Assembly (NCBI GenBank): GCA_045600205.1
Contig: JAZRXM010000016.1
Coordinates: 1 to 64,000 of the forward strand
DNA from: Firm-04 sp045600205
GTDB taxonomy: Bacteria; Bacillota; Clostridia; Oscillospirales; Ruminococcaceae
Length of the DNA stretch: 64,000 bases
Reading direction: 5' to 3'
How positions within the stretch are numbered: position 1 is the first letter of the stretch; each line of letters opens with the position of its first letter. The notes beneath the pieces were generated by a model. That model made no database searches. It was not told the DNA's origin and was given only the letters and a program-made list of their open reading frames with translations. The position numbers and the translations under genes are program-made. Shown one piece after another: positions 41,975 to 51,636 of this stretch.

Positions 41975-42162
41975 GCGCATCCAATTCCAAAGCACATCCG
42001 ACCGAAAGGTCTGATGATATCATTTTTTAAAATAGGAGCGTATTTTTTTGAAGAATTACAACACACCGGAGATTGTGGCATAACCGCGGAGGTTTGCTGA
42101 CAATCGCACAAACCTCCCGCTGAACAGCAATTGCAGTTAACAATTTTCAGGAGGATAAAATA
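41975..42162 (+). other. Intergenic region with a weak terminator, a tiny open frame and a hairpin
   Basis: Contents in order: a GACC-GAAA-GGTC hairpin and an AT-rich palindrome followed by T's (42000-42028), a weak ispG terminator; a TAGGAG site followed by a TTG-started 11-codon frame, MKNYNTPEIVA (42048-42083); and a 9-bp stem GGAGGTTTG/CAAACCTCC (42088-42096 with 42109-42117). I see no convincing promoter for the acetyltransferase gene downstream. Confidence 0.5.
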
Positions 42163-42792
42163 ATGAATAAAAATAACTATACCATTCGTTTGGAACAGCC
42201 CAAGGACTTCAGAGAAGTCGAAAACCTCATCCGTGAAGCATTCTGGAATGTATATCATCCCGGATGCTCGGAGCATTATGTTATGCATTTGCTCAGAGAT
42301 GACCCTGCTTTCGTCAAAGAACTGGACTTTGTCATGGAACAGGATGGCAGACTCATCGGGCAGAATATTTTTGTGAAAACCATCATCGAAGCAGATGACG
42401 GCAGAATCATTCCGATCCTGACCATGGGACCGATCGGCATTCTCCCTGCGCTGCATCGTATGGGCTACGGCAAAATACTGCTGGATTATTCTCTCCAAAA
42501 AGCCACGGAAATGGGCTTCGGCGCGGTGCTGTTTGAGGGAAACATTGCGTTTTACGGCAAAAGCGGATTCGATTACGCCGGAAAATTCGGCATTCGGTAT
42601 CACGACCTGCCTGAGGACGCAGATGCTTCGTTTTTCCTCTGCAAAGAGCTGATTCCCGGCTATCTGGACGGCATCACGGGTGTGTATCAGACACCTGCGG
42701 GCTACTATGTCGATGCTGACGATGTGGACGCATTTGACAAGGATTTTCCGCCCAAACAAAAGCTGAAACTTGAGGGACAGCTTCCTGATTAA
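42163..42792 (+). CDS. GNAT-family N-acetyltransferase
   Basis: The 209-aa protein has a GNAT fold pattern: an N-terminal strand (YTIRLEQPKDFREVENLI), a central strand with MGPIGILPALHRMGYGKILLDYSL, which matches the acetyl-CoA binding motif A, then a helix and the FYGKSGFDYAG motif B. It fits the YhbS-like group. The acetyl acceptor is unknown. CAGGAGGA precedes the ATG. It ends at a bidirectional terminator shared with the microprotein gene on the other strand. Confidence 0.9.
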   Translation: MNKNNYTIRLEQPKDFREVENLIREAFWNVYHPGCSEHYVMHLLRDDPAFVKELDFVMEQDGRLIGQNIFVKTIIEADDGRIIPILTMGPIGILPALHRMGYGKILLDYSLQKATEMGFGAVLFEGNIAFYGKSGFDYAGKFGIRYHDLPEDADASFFLCKELIPGYLDGITGVYQTPAGYYVDADDVDAFDKDFPPKQKLKLEGQLPD

Positions 42793-42801
42793 TCAAAAAA
42801 A

Positions 42802-42841
42802 CGACCGAAAAGGACTGACACGTTCTTTTCGGTCGATTTTT
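42802..42841. terminator. Bidirectional terminator
   Basis: CGACCGAAAAG (42802-42812) pairs with CTTTTCGGTCG (42825-42835), with T-runs on both strands. It serves the acetyltransferase gene and the small minus-strand gene. Confidence 0.9.
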
Positions 42842-42936
42842 CAATCCTCATCGGAGCGGCTGCCCGCCTGCAAAATACACATCATGCAGGTGCCGAGCGT
42901 TCCGCCGACGACCGTGCCAAGTATAAAGGATACCAT
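42841..42936 (-). CDS. DUF3789-like single-pass microprotein, 31 aa
   Basis: A 31-codon gene starts at ATG 42936 with a strong AAGGAGGG site about 8 bases upstream and ends at the bidirectional terminator. The product is MVSFILGTVVGGTLG followed by a CMMC segment, a few hydrophobic residues and a charged tail ending SDED. The one membrane helix with a GTVVG-GTLG glycine pattern matches the very short DUF3789 family of Firmicutes. The function of that family is unknown. Confidence 0.75.
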   Translation of the reverse strand: MVSFILGTVVGGTLGTCMMCILQAGSRSDED

Positions 42937-43069
42937 ATCATATCCCTCCTTTGTGCTGATTTTTCTTATGTATTCTGCCCTGTTTCATGGCGCACTATAC
43001 AAAAATTATTGATTTTAATTAATCTGATAAAATAAAACATCATAATTTATCGGAACGGCCGTTTTTTTA

Positions 43070-43098
43070 TTGACAATAGGTGCAAAAACTGATATACT
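43070..43098 (+). promoter_or_regulatory. SigA promoter of the giant secreted-protein operon
   Basis: TTGACA (43070-43075), a 17-bp spacer and TATACT (43093-43098). The leader is about 37 bases. Confidence 0.87.
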
Positions 43099-43140
43099 GA
43101 AAGGTGCTTTAAGCAAGAATTTAATAGAAAGGATGCTACC

Positions 43141-46100
43141 ATGAAAAGAAAGCTAACCAAGTTTGCTGCTGCGTTGACCGCATTGACGCTTGCCGTTGCA
43201 GCAATCCCGTCTGAGCTGGTTGCATTTGCCGCAGAGGAAAATCCCCCTGCCCGCGGCGATGTGAACTTGGACGGAGTCATCGACAAGGCGGATATTGCGG
43301 CAATGGAAAAATTGCTCAGCAGTTCTGCCGCAACCATTTTTGCGGAAGAAGCAGAAAACAATACCGCATATGACGTTACGTTGGAAGGTCTGATCGATTC
43401 CCGTGACCTCTATGCCCTGACACGTTATGTCAATGAAAAAGAGGCATTCCCGATGGAATACAGCAAGGTAACGGAAAATCCCGTCAGCCTTCGTATTTCC
43501 GATGGAGAATGTTTCAGCGGCAGTACGGTTACCCTCGATGTCGGTTTTGTTGACTGGACAAAGGACATTGCAGGCTATGATGTGATTCTGCGCTTCGATG
43601 ACTGCTTTACCGTATCTTCCGTTTCCTGCACGGGCAGCGGAATGTACGCAACAGAGGGTACTGCCCTCAAATTGTGCGGAAACTATACAGACAAGGAGGC
43701 GTGGCGCGGTAACATTGCTTCCGTGACACTGAAATCCAAAGAAAAGTTTTCCGGTGACGCAAAGGTTGCAATCGAAAGTGCGAGCGTCTTTAATTCGGAA
43801 TACGATTTCTATACCCCGAAACTGGATACTGCCAGCATAGAAGTCCACGATGTATTTGCACCTGTCGGACTGCAACAGGCAGGCATTTCCAGCGGTTCTG
43901 CGAAGATTTCGTGGGAAATGCCCTTTACTGACCAGCCGATCGCATCCTATTCGGTTTACCGTGACGGCGAAGCAATCGGTCAGGTTTCCGCAGAGGAATT
44001 CAGCTTCCTCGATACAGGTTTGACCCTTGGCACGGAGTACAGCTATACCGTCAAGGCAAATCTGGATACGGGGGTGCAGTCGGATGCATCCCGTCCGCTG
44101 GTTGTGACACCGCAGGTGTTGAAACTGAAATCGGCAGCCTTTTCCACTGAGCAGGTCAATGTGCTGGAAAGCGATCTGACTGCAACACTGGAACAGCCGA
44201 TCATGCTCGAATCCATGACGATGTCCGTCAAGGACAGCGCAGGCAAGGTCAAGGACGTCAAAGTGCCGTTGGAGGGTGCTTCTCTGGCACAGATCACCTC
44301 CAAACTGGATGTTGCCGCTTATATAACAGGCGAATACACCATGACCGTGACCGTGCAGGATGTGGACGGCAAAACGGATACGACCTCGTTCCTGTTTGAT
44401 ATCTTCACCACACCGCCTGAGGCAGTCAAGCTGGAAGGCTACGCAGGTGAACTGAATGCGACCCTGACATGGGATATCGCAGTGGAGGCTTCTGCGTGCG
44501 GTTACCGCGTATACCGTCAGGCAGCAGGCGAGAAGGATTGGACGCTGGTCAAGGAGATCAAAGACCGTTCCGTGCTTTCCTATCAGGATACCAAGCTGAC
44601 GGCTGGTTCCGCTTACAACTATGCTGTAACGGTATTCAATGAGTTCGGTACGGAAAGCGAAAAGAGCAATACTGTTACCGTGACCCCGAAAGCCGACGTT
44701 ACACCGCCTGAAATCACGTACTTCATTCCGAAGGATGCCACCAGAGTGGCAGGTCTGCTTCAGGTTGCCGTGAAGGCTGCCGATTCGGGTAACATTGAAA
44801 AGGTCTACTGCGAGATCTCGACCGATGATGGCGAAACCTGGACAGAACTGTTCACGCAGGAAAGCGACAATGCCGTCTGGAAGCTGGACACCACGACCTA
44901 TGAGGACGGTATCTACTATCTGCGTGCAATGGCAAAGGATGCAGCCGGTCTGGAATCCAGCGGCGTCAATCAGGTTGCCATTGAGATCGACAACACTGCC
45001 CCTGAACAGGTAACAGGCGTCAAAGCAGACGTTGTTTACTCCACGCAGGCGACCATTTCCTGGAACGGCGTGAAGGATGAGGACTGCTCCTACTTCCTCG
45101 TGACGCTGACGCATGACGGAAAAACCGAGCAGAAACGTTCCAATGCAAAGGGCATCAACCTGACAGGTCTGATTCAGAATACCGCTTATATTTTGACGGT
45201 CTGTGCCGTTGACCAGCTTGGTAATGCGGGCGCACCCTCTGAGCCGCTGCGCTTTACTACCGTCAAGGATACAGGCGCACCTGTCATCACGGAGATGCGG
45301 CTTTACGGCGATGTGGTTCGTGCAGGCGGTATCCTGAATGTTTACGTTGTCGCAAAAGATAACGAAAACGGTGCCATCTCTGCAATTTACCTGCAATATT
45401 CGCAGGATATGAAAACATGGAGAACCCTTTCCCTCAATCAATACTATGGCACATTCAATGTAAGCGATACAAACCTGAAAGACGGTACCCTCTATCTGCG
45501 TGCATACGCAATCGACGTTTACGGCAACTGTGGCGACCCGGAAAAAGCCAAAGTCGAAGAAGTGACCGTTGACAATACCCCGCCAAAGGAAATTCCGCTG
45601 CTGAGTTCCAAGGTGCTGGATAACGGTATCCAGCTCAGCTGGACAAAGCAGGAGAACAGCGAAATTGTCGGTTTTGGCTTGCAGCGTGCGGAAACAGCGG
45701 ACGGTACATATACCAACCTGCTGCAAAACGCTTCCAATCAGAGCTATACCGATACCAAGGTAAACCCTGATGTCACTTATTATTACCGCATTTGCGGATA
45801 CGACAAAGCGGGCAACCAGGGTGCTTATTCCGAGCCTTTGGCAGTTAAATTTTCTCCCGATGTGATTGCGCCTGTGCTGCAATCCTTCTATCTTTCCCCG
45901 CAAAATCAGATTGTCAGCGATTATTATTCGTCCTTGCAGGTCATCGCAACCGATAACCTCAAAATGGCGGATATCATTCTCGAATACCAGTGCGATGCAG
46001 AAACCGCATGGACTGCATTCACAGGTACAAACGAATTCAACAGCGATTCCAAGCAGTTGAAAGTCACCGCGGACATTCCTGCGGCTGTGATGAAAGCGGA

Positions 46101-49100
46101 AAACGTCCGCATCCGCATCACCCCGAAGGATGCTTACGGCAATTCCCCTGAGCCAAGCGTTTACAACTTTACCGTTGATAACCGCACGGCGAATATTACC
46201 GCATTCACCGCCAAGCGCGATGGAAATGCCATTGCAATCGACTGGGCACTGGAGGATGTTTCCTTTGTCAGATCCATGAATCTCCTGCGCAAGGTTGATG
46301 ACGGCAAAGAATATACGCTGGTATATCAGGCACCGAAAGCGGAGCAGCTCGAATACAGCTACAAGGATTCCCGTCTGGAAAACAGCGGCTCCTATGTCTA
46401 CCGTCTGGAGATCATCTGCACCAACGGCAACGTTGTCAGCAAAACGCTGGAGCCTATGAAGGTGCAGTCTGTCCCTGTTCCGATGCTGGTCTGCGATACC
46501 ACCCAGAAACTCGGCGCAGCTTATCGTTTTGATGCAACAGGCTCTAAAAATGCGGACGAGATCACCATGGTCACGCTGGATTTCGGTGACGAAACCTGCA
46601 AGACCTCCGAGAACGTTGCAACCGCAGTCTTTGAGCATACCTATGCGGCAGTGGGCGAGTACACCGTCACACTGACCTGCACCAATGCAGACGGCTTCTC
46701 CGCTTCCGTAACCGCTGTGGTCCGTGTGGAAGAACCCGCATCCATTGCACAGGTCACTGTAACCGTTACGGATACTGCGGGCAGTGCGGCTGCCAACACC
46801 TCCGTTTATCTGGATGTCGGAACGGATTCTCAGGTGAAATACCAGACCGACGGCAATGGTAAGGTCACCTTCTTTACCACCGCCGGCAACCATGAAATCG
46901 GCGTATTCGGCAACGGATATCTGCCTGCAACCAAGCTTTGCGAATGCATCGCGGGCGCAGACAATCAGGTTTCTTTCTCAGTCGTCAAGAATCAGCTTGT
47001 GGAAGCTTCCTTCAAGATCACCAAGATGACCTTTGACGAAATCAAGGCAGCAGGTATTAATGTCGCATCTCCTGAAAACTGTCATGTTGAGAAAATTGAT
47101 GTCACCCTGTCCTATGTCAGCGACAAGTCCTCCTCCAATAAGCTCACCATTTACTACGATTCCAAGACCGGTACCAACTATCTGCCTGAGTCTGCAAAAA
47201 AGCAGGGCTATCAGATCGGTAAGATCGTCACCAACCAGAAGCGCGAGATCAACACGATCGTACTGCTGCACATTCCGGCAGAAGTCCAGTTCCTCAAGGA
47301 ATTCTTCAATGTGGAAATGATCATCATCAACAATGCGGATGCCGGCTTCACCATTGAAAATTCCGAAGTGACCCTGAACCTGCCGGACGGTCTGACTTTG
47401 ATGGAAAGCGCAAACGGTTCTTCGCCGCGCACGGTTTACATCGGCGACCTGGTCGGCGGCAAGCAGCCTGAAACTGTCAACTGGATCGTTCGCGGCGATA
47501 CGCAGGGCGATTACCGGATCACTGCTGATTTTTCGGGTAAGCTCACAAAATTCAATGAGGATATCCACCAGACCTTTGTGTCGGAACAGTCCATTCATGT
47601 CAATGGTCTGAGCGCGGTCGATATCACCCTCAATATCGGTTCTTCCATTTTCCATGATCGCCTGTATGCGGAATTGGTGGTCAAAAACAACTCCTCCTCT
47701 CCGATTTATGCGCTTTCTACCAATATCGGCGAGATCCTTGCGACAAGCCTTGGACAGTTCATCGGCAACCCGAAAGTTTCCATTGCACAGACCCGCTTCA
47801 AGGGCAAGGATAACATCTGGCTTGTGAAAGATGAGAAAACAGACTACATCGAGGAACTGAAATCCGGTGAAACGTTCAGTGTCCTTTACGCCATCACCGA
47901 TTTTTCCGATGAATATGCATTCACATTCCTCAAGTACGTAAAGGATTCCCTGAAAGCAAGCTCTACCTTTGGTCGTGCAAAGGTCAATGTGACCAGTGTA
48001 TCACCGATCGATACCGATTCGCTCTACTACGGCATTGATTTCGATGAAAAAACGGATTACATGATCGTCGTGCAGAACAAGGCACGCAGAGCCATCGCAG
48101 GCGCGACCGTCAAGCTGTATGAGGTTCCCAATCGCTATTACTATGGCAGCAATAAGACTCTGGTCGCACAGGGTACGACCGATTCCCGCGGCAGACTGAT
48201 CATTCCGCGCGGCGATTCTGCAAAGTACTATGTACTGACCGCAGAGTGTGAAGGCTATCGCACCTACATGGATTCGACATTCGGCTTTACGAGCTCTACG
48301 TCAAATCACCAGAGTACGATTACAATGTCGGCAATTCTGGAAACAGGCAGCTATAAGCTTTCAGCGGCAAAAATCTATGTCGATGACCGCTATGCTGCGG
48401 ATGTCCTGAATAACAGCTACACCGTCATGGAGGGTGACACAGGTTCCTTTATTCTGGCAGTCACCAGCAGCGCGGATACGACAAAGTTTGAGGTATATCA
48501 GGGCACAAGACGGATCGCTTCCGCAAATGCTGAGGATGGTTATGCGGAAATCAGCCTGCGCAATACCTCCTTTGATTACGGAAAGAGCTGCTATGTTCAT
48601 GCTTTTGCTCCGTCAGGTGACGATATCTCCACGAAGATCAACATTCAGGTCGTCAAGAAACCGGTTGATGTGAAGAAAGATATCGACAATGCGATCAATC
48701 AGACGGTTGGCGAAACAGGCAGCATCAGCACACCGACTCCTCAGGTGCTGCTGGATTATGGTTGGTGCCTCGATCTGAACATCAAATTCCCCGATACGGT
48801 CAAATCCGCTTCCAATCTGGTCGTGAGTGATGACAGTATCAATACATACGGCAAAAACAAATTTACGATGACGAATGATGAGATCAGCTTCTACTACACC
48901 CTGAACTTTGTAGATGAGAAGCCGGTCGATAAAAAGGAAATCAAGATCGGCTGGCTAGGCAGTCTGGGAATCGCCATCGGCTTCTATTTCGGCGGCAAGA
49001 TCGACATTAACGCCAATAAAATTGAACTGACAGGCGGCGTTGTCTGCGAGGTCAGCGGTTCTCTCAGCGGTATTCTCGGCGAATGGGTCACACCTCCCTG

Positions 49101-51636
49101 CTATATCGGTGTCACAATCAGCGCAAGCGTCCGAATCAGCGCACTGGTGAACTTCATGGTCAGCATGGATACAGGCGCATTCTCCTTTGATTACTTCGAA
49201 CTCGGCGGAAAATTGCGTGTGCAGTTTGAGCTTGACGCAATGCTCGGCGTCAAGGGCATTGTCGCAGGCGGCATTTACGGACATCTGGACTTTGTTCTGG
49301 ATAGCTGTATCCTCCGAACAAACGGTGATCCCTACTTCAAGGAGATCTATCTGTCAGGCGATGCAGGTCTGAGAGGTGAGTTCCTCGGCTTTGAGGGCAA
49401 GGTCAAATTGATTGAGGGCAAGATCGTCTTTGTCAAGAATGACGGCTCCAGAGCCATCGTACCGCAACGTTATACCAGTCCCGCACAGGCACTCGCCGAC
49501 CCGAGTTACTACGCATTCGACAATGTTGCAGCAGGTACAAATATCTGGAACGGCAAGCTGACGGAAAGCGCAGCGGAAACCGTACTCCGCACCGATGTTT
49601 ACACCGGCTGTTCTCCTGTTCTCGCAAGCGACGGCAAAACCACCATCATGGCATGGGTGGAAAATGACGCAACCCGCGGCGCAGGTAACGCAAAACACGT
49701 TGTTTACTCCATTTATAACAGCGAAACCGCAACATGGAGCGATCCGCTCGCTGTGGACGACAATATGAACGCAGAGTACAACCCTGTGCTTTATGTTGCA
49801 AAAGACGGCATTTATCTGGCATATCAGGAATCCGAAACCGTTTTTGACGGCGAAAACACCATGGAACTGACCGAATATGCAGCACAGATGGATCTGATGA
49901 CCACAAAATTCGATGCAGACTCGAAGAAATTTGCTGCGGCTGATACCCTGGTCAAGGCTGACGGCAAGACCTTCTCCTGCGCACCGGAATTCATCTCCGA
50001 TGCAGAGGGCAACCTCTATGTATTCTGGCAGTGCAACAAAAACGGTACCATTTTCGCAAATGACAATGCAAACGCAATTCTCTACGCACAGATGACCGAC
50101 AAGGGCTGGTCGAAACCGACCGAACTTGCTGCCGATCTGCCCATGCTGAGCGATTTCGCCTGCGGCTTGGACGCAAACGGCAAGCCTGTCTGCGCTTACC
50201 TCATCAATCCGGGTACTGATCCGCTCAAGCTGGAATCCCGCGAACTCTATCTCCAGCCGATGGAAGGCGAGGCAGTACTGCTCCGCACCGGCATGATCGA
50301 ATCTCTGAATTGCACGGAGATCTGCGGCAAGACCGAAAAAGGCTTCGTATGGCTCGAAAACGGCTGCTTCTATTCGTGCACGGACGGCGAAAACGCTGAG
50401 CTTCTGATGGATGCCTCCGCACTCCACCCGACAGGCGACCTCATCATGGCGGATGACAGAGCGTTCTTCACAGGCTATGCGGACGAGGGCAACACGCTCT
50501 ATACCGCAACCTATGACAGCGAAGCAAAGACATTCAGCACTCCTGTTGTTTACAAGAACGCAGAAAATACCTATTATCAGAATCTTCAGGCAGCAAAGGT
50601 CGGAAATGAAGTCCTGCTGATCGCAAGCCGCGAAACCGCCAGCGTCAGCGAGGAGGACTTTACGGTCAATGCTTCCCTGATCGGCGAAAAGTTTACCAAG
50701 TACACCAATTTGTCGCTCACAGGCTGCGATTATGCTGTCAGCAATGCTGCTCCTGCAAAGGAATTCCCGATGACCATGCAGATTCAGAACAACGGCAGCG
50801 AGCGCGTATCTCAGGTGAATGTTTCCCTGTTGGATGCAAACGGTCAGGCAGCTGCTGAAAAGACTTACACCGTTGACCTCGCATCCGGTGCGGCAACTGA
50901 AATTGAATTTGCTCCGGTTCTCCCCGCAGATTTCAGCGGTGCTGCATACGATGTTACCATCGCGGCAGTTGGCGCAAAGGAACTCACCATGGACGACAAT
51001 ACCGCAAAGGTTGATCTGACCAAGACCGACCTGCGCGTCAATGCGGCTAAGGAATACAATGAGGACAAAACTTTTGTCACACTGACCGTTACCAATGACA
51101 GCTGCGTCCCTGCATCGGCAATGCTGAAAGCGATTCCGCACAGTACGGGCGAGGCAACCGTTGCATTGTTCAGCGATGTCATTGAACCGCACAAATCCGT
51201 TTTCTGGACAATTGATGCTGAGGAACTCCTTGGCGATGTCTTCCATGACTTCGTAGAAATCGAGATCGAAGCCGATGTTGAGGATGCTGACCTCGAAAAC
51301 AACAGCGGTACACTGACGCTGACAAAGGGCGGCATGGATGGTTATCAGATGGGTGACATCAACTTCGATGGCGGCGTCAATGAGCGCGATGCAGTGCTTG
51401 TTCTTACCATGTATGTCCGTTCCATGTTCGCCGACGAGGAAGGTCGCACCAGTGATTCCTTCTCTGTCAACCAGCATATGGCGGCAGATGTCAATGGCGA
51501 CGGCATGATTTCCGAATATGATGCAACCTTGCTCCTGACCTATTACGCATACACCATCACACTCGATGAGGGCGAGGAAGTCCTCTCTCTGAGCGAATAT
51601 CTTGAAAGCAAGCTGAATGGAGGTTCGAATCAATGA
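43141..51636 (+). CDS. Giant secreted multidomain protein with dockerin-like modules at both ends
   Basis: The 2831-aa protein has a signal peptide (1-30, ending VAFA). Domains in order, by rough position: dockerin-like pair (38-100; GDVNLDGVIDKADI and a degenerate second loop); cohesin-like beta domain (112-237); alternating fibronectin type III and Ig-like domains (240-1110); PKD domain (1110-1200); carboxypeptidase-regulatory-like domains (about 1202-1290 and 1637-1730); a glycine-rich beta region (about 1937-2100); a beta-propeller-like stretch (2150-2520; DGKTTIMAWVEND, AEGNLYVFWQCN); CARDB-like domains (2538-2738); and a canonical dockerin (2737-2831; DINFDGGVNERDA and DVNGDGMISEYDA). 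No catalytic domain or wall anchor is visible, so it probably acts as an extracellular scaffold or adhesin. Its stop overlaps the next start (ATGA). Confidence 0.88.
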   Translation: MKRKLTKFAAALTALTLAVAAIPSELVAFAAEENPPARGDVNLDGVIDKADIAAMEKLLSSSAATIFAEEAENNTAYDVTLEGLIDSRDLYALTRYVNEKEAFPMEYSKVTENPVSLRISDGECFSGSTVTLDVGFVDWTKDIAGYDVILRFDDCFTVSSVSCTGSGMYATEGTALKLCGNYTDKEAWRGNIASVTLKSKEKFSGDAKVAIESASVFNSEYDFYTPKLDTASIEVHDVFAPVGLQQAGISSGSAKISWEMPFTDQPIASYSVYRDGEAIGQVSAEEFSFLDTGLTLGTEYSYTVKANLDTGVQSDASRPLVVTPQVLKLKSAAFSTEQVNVLESDLTATLEQPIMLESMTMSVKDSAGKVKDVKVPLEGASLAQITSKLDVAAYITGEYTMTVTVQDVDGKTDTTSFLFDIFTTPPEAVKLEGYAGELNATLTWDIAVEASACGYRVYRQAAGEKDWTLVKEIKDRSVLSYQDTKLTAGSAYNYAVTVFNEFGTESEKSNTVTVTPKADVTPPEITYFIPKDATRVAGLLQVAVKAADSGNIEKVYCEISTDDGETWTELFTQESDNAVWKLDTTTYEDGIYYLRAMAKDAAGLESSGVNQVAIEIDNTAPEQVTGVKADVVYSTQATISWNGVKDEDCSYFLVTLTHDGKTEQKRSNAKGINLTGLIQNTAYILTVCAVDQLGNAGAPSEPLRFTTVKDTGAPVITEMRLYGDVVRAGGILNVYVVAKDNENGAISAIYLQYSQDMKTWRTLSLNQYYGTFNVSDTNLKDGTLYLRAYAIDVYGNCGDPEKAKVEEVTVDNTPPKEIPLLSSKVLDNGIQLSWTKQENSEIVGFGLQRAETADGTYTNLLQNASNQSYTDTKVNPDVTYYYRICGYDKAGNQGAYSEPLAVKFSPDVIAPVLQSFYLSPQNQIVSDYYSSLQVIATDNLKMADIILEYQCDAETAWTAFTGTNEFNSDSKQLKVTADIPAAVMKAENVRIRITPKDAYGNSPEPSVYNFTVDNRTANITAFTAKRDGNAIAIDWALEDVSFVRSMNLLRKVDDGKEYTLVYQAPKAEQLEYSYKDSRLENSGSYVYRLEIICTNGNVVSKTLEPMKVQSVPVPMLVCDTTQKLGAAYRFDATGSKNADEITMVTLDFGDETCKTSENVATAVFEHTYAAVGEYTVTLTCTNADGFSASVTAVVRVEEPASIAQVTVTVTDTAGSAAANTSVYLDVGTDSQVKYQTDGNGKVTFFTTAGNHEIGVFGNGYLPATKLCECIAGADNQVSFSVVKNQLVEASFKITKMTFDEIKAAGINVASPENCHVEKIDVTLSYVSDKSSSNKLTIYYDSKTGTNYLPESAKKQGYQIGKIVTNQKREINTIVLLHIPAEVQFLKEFFNVEMIIINNADAGFTIENSEVTLNLPDGLTLMESANGSSPRTVYIGDLVGGKQPETVNWIVRGDTQGDYRITADFSGKLTKFNEDIHQTFVSEQSIHVNGLSAVDITLNIGSSIFHDRLYAELVVKNNSSSPIYALSTNIGEILATSLGQFIGNPKVSIAQTRFKGKDNIWLVKDEKTDYIEELKSGETFSVLYAITDFSDEYAFTFLKYVKDSLKASSTFGRAKVNVTSVSPIDTDSLYYGIDFDEKTDYMIVVQNKARRAIAGATVKLYEVPNRYYYGSNKTLVAQGTTDSRGRLIIPRGDSAKYYVLTAECEGYRTYMDSTFGFTSSTSNHQSTITMSAILETGSYKLSAAKIYVDDRYAADVLNNSYTVMEGDTGSFILAVTSSADTTKFEVYQGTRRIASANAEDGYAEISLRNTSFDYGKSCYVHAFAPSGDDISTKINIQVVKKPVDVKKDIDNAINQTVGETGSISTPTPQVLLDYGWCLDLNIKFPDTVKSASNLVVSDDSINTYGKNKFTMTNDEISFYYTLNFVDEKPVDKKEIKIGWLGSLGIAIGFYFGGKIDINANKIELTGGVVCEVSGSLSGILGEWVTPPCYIGVTISASVRISALVNFMVSMDTGAFSFDYFELGGKLRVQFELDAMLGVKGIVAGGIYGHLDFVLDSCILRTNGDPYFKEIYLSGDAGLRGEFLGFEGKVKLIEGKIVFVKNDGSRAIVPQRYTSPAQALADPSYYAFDNVAAGTNIWNGKLTESAAETVLRTDVYTGCSPVLASDGKTTIMAWVENDATRGAGNAKHVVYSIYNSETATWSDPLAVDDNMNAEYNPVLYVAKDGIYLAYQESETVFDGENTMELTEYAAQMDLMTTKFDADSKKFAAADTLVKADGKTFSCAPEFISDAEGNLYVFWQCNKNGTIFANDNANAILYAQMTDKGWSKPTELAADLPMLSDFACGLDANGKPVCAYLINPGTDPLKLESRELYLQPMEGEAVLLRTGMIESLNCTEICGKTEKGFVWLENGCFYSCTDGENAELLMDASALHPTGDLIMADDRAFFTGYADEGNTLYTATYDSEAKTFSTPVVYKNAENTYYQNLQAAKVGNEVLLIASRETASVSEEDFTVNASLIGEKFTKYTNLSLTGCDYAVSNAAPAKEFPMTMQIQNNGSERVSQVNVSLLDANGQAAAEKTYTVDLASGAATEIEFAPVLPADFSGAAYDVTIAAVGAKELTMDDNTAKVDLTKTDLRVNAAKEYNEDKTFVTLTVTNDSCVPASAMLKAIPHSTGEATVALFSDVIEPHKSVFWTIDAEELLGDVFHDFVEIEIEADVEDADLENNSGTLTLTKGGMDGYQMGDINFDGGVNERDAVLVLTMYVRSMFADEEGRTSDSFSVNQHMAADVNGDGMISEYDATLLLTYYAYTITLDEGEEVLSLSEYLESKLNGGSNQ

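Noticed and set aside
43153..46893. Very long open frame on the minus strand (about 1246 codons) opposite the 2831-aa gene
   Set aside because: The plus frame has a signal peptide, domain structure, promoter and ribosome binding site. The antisense frame has none and arises from codon bias.
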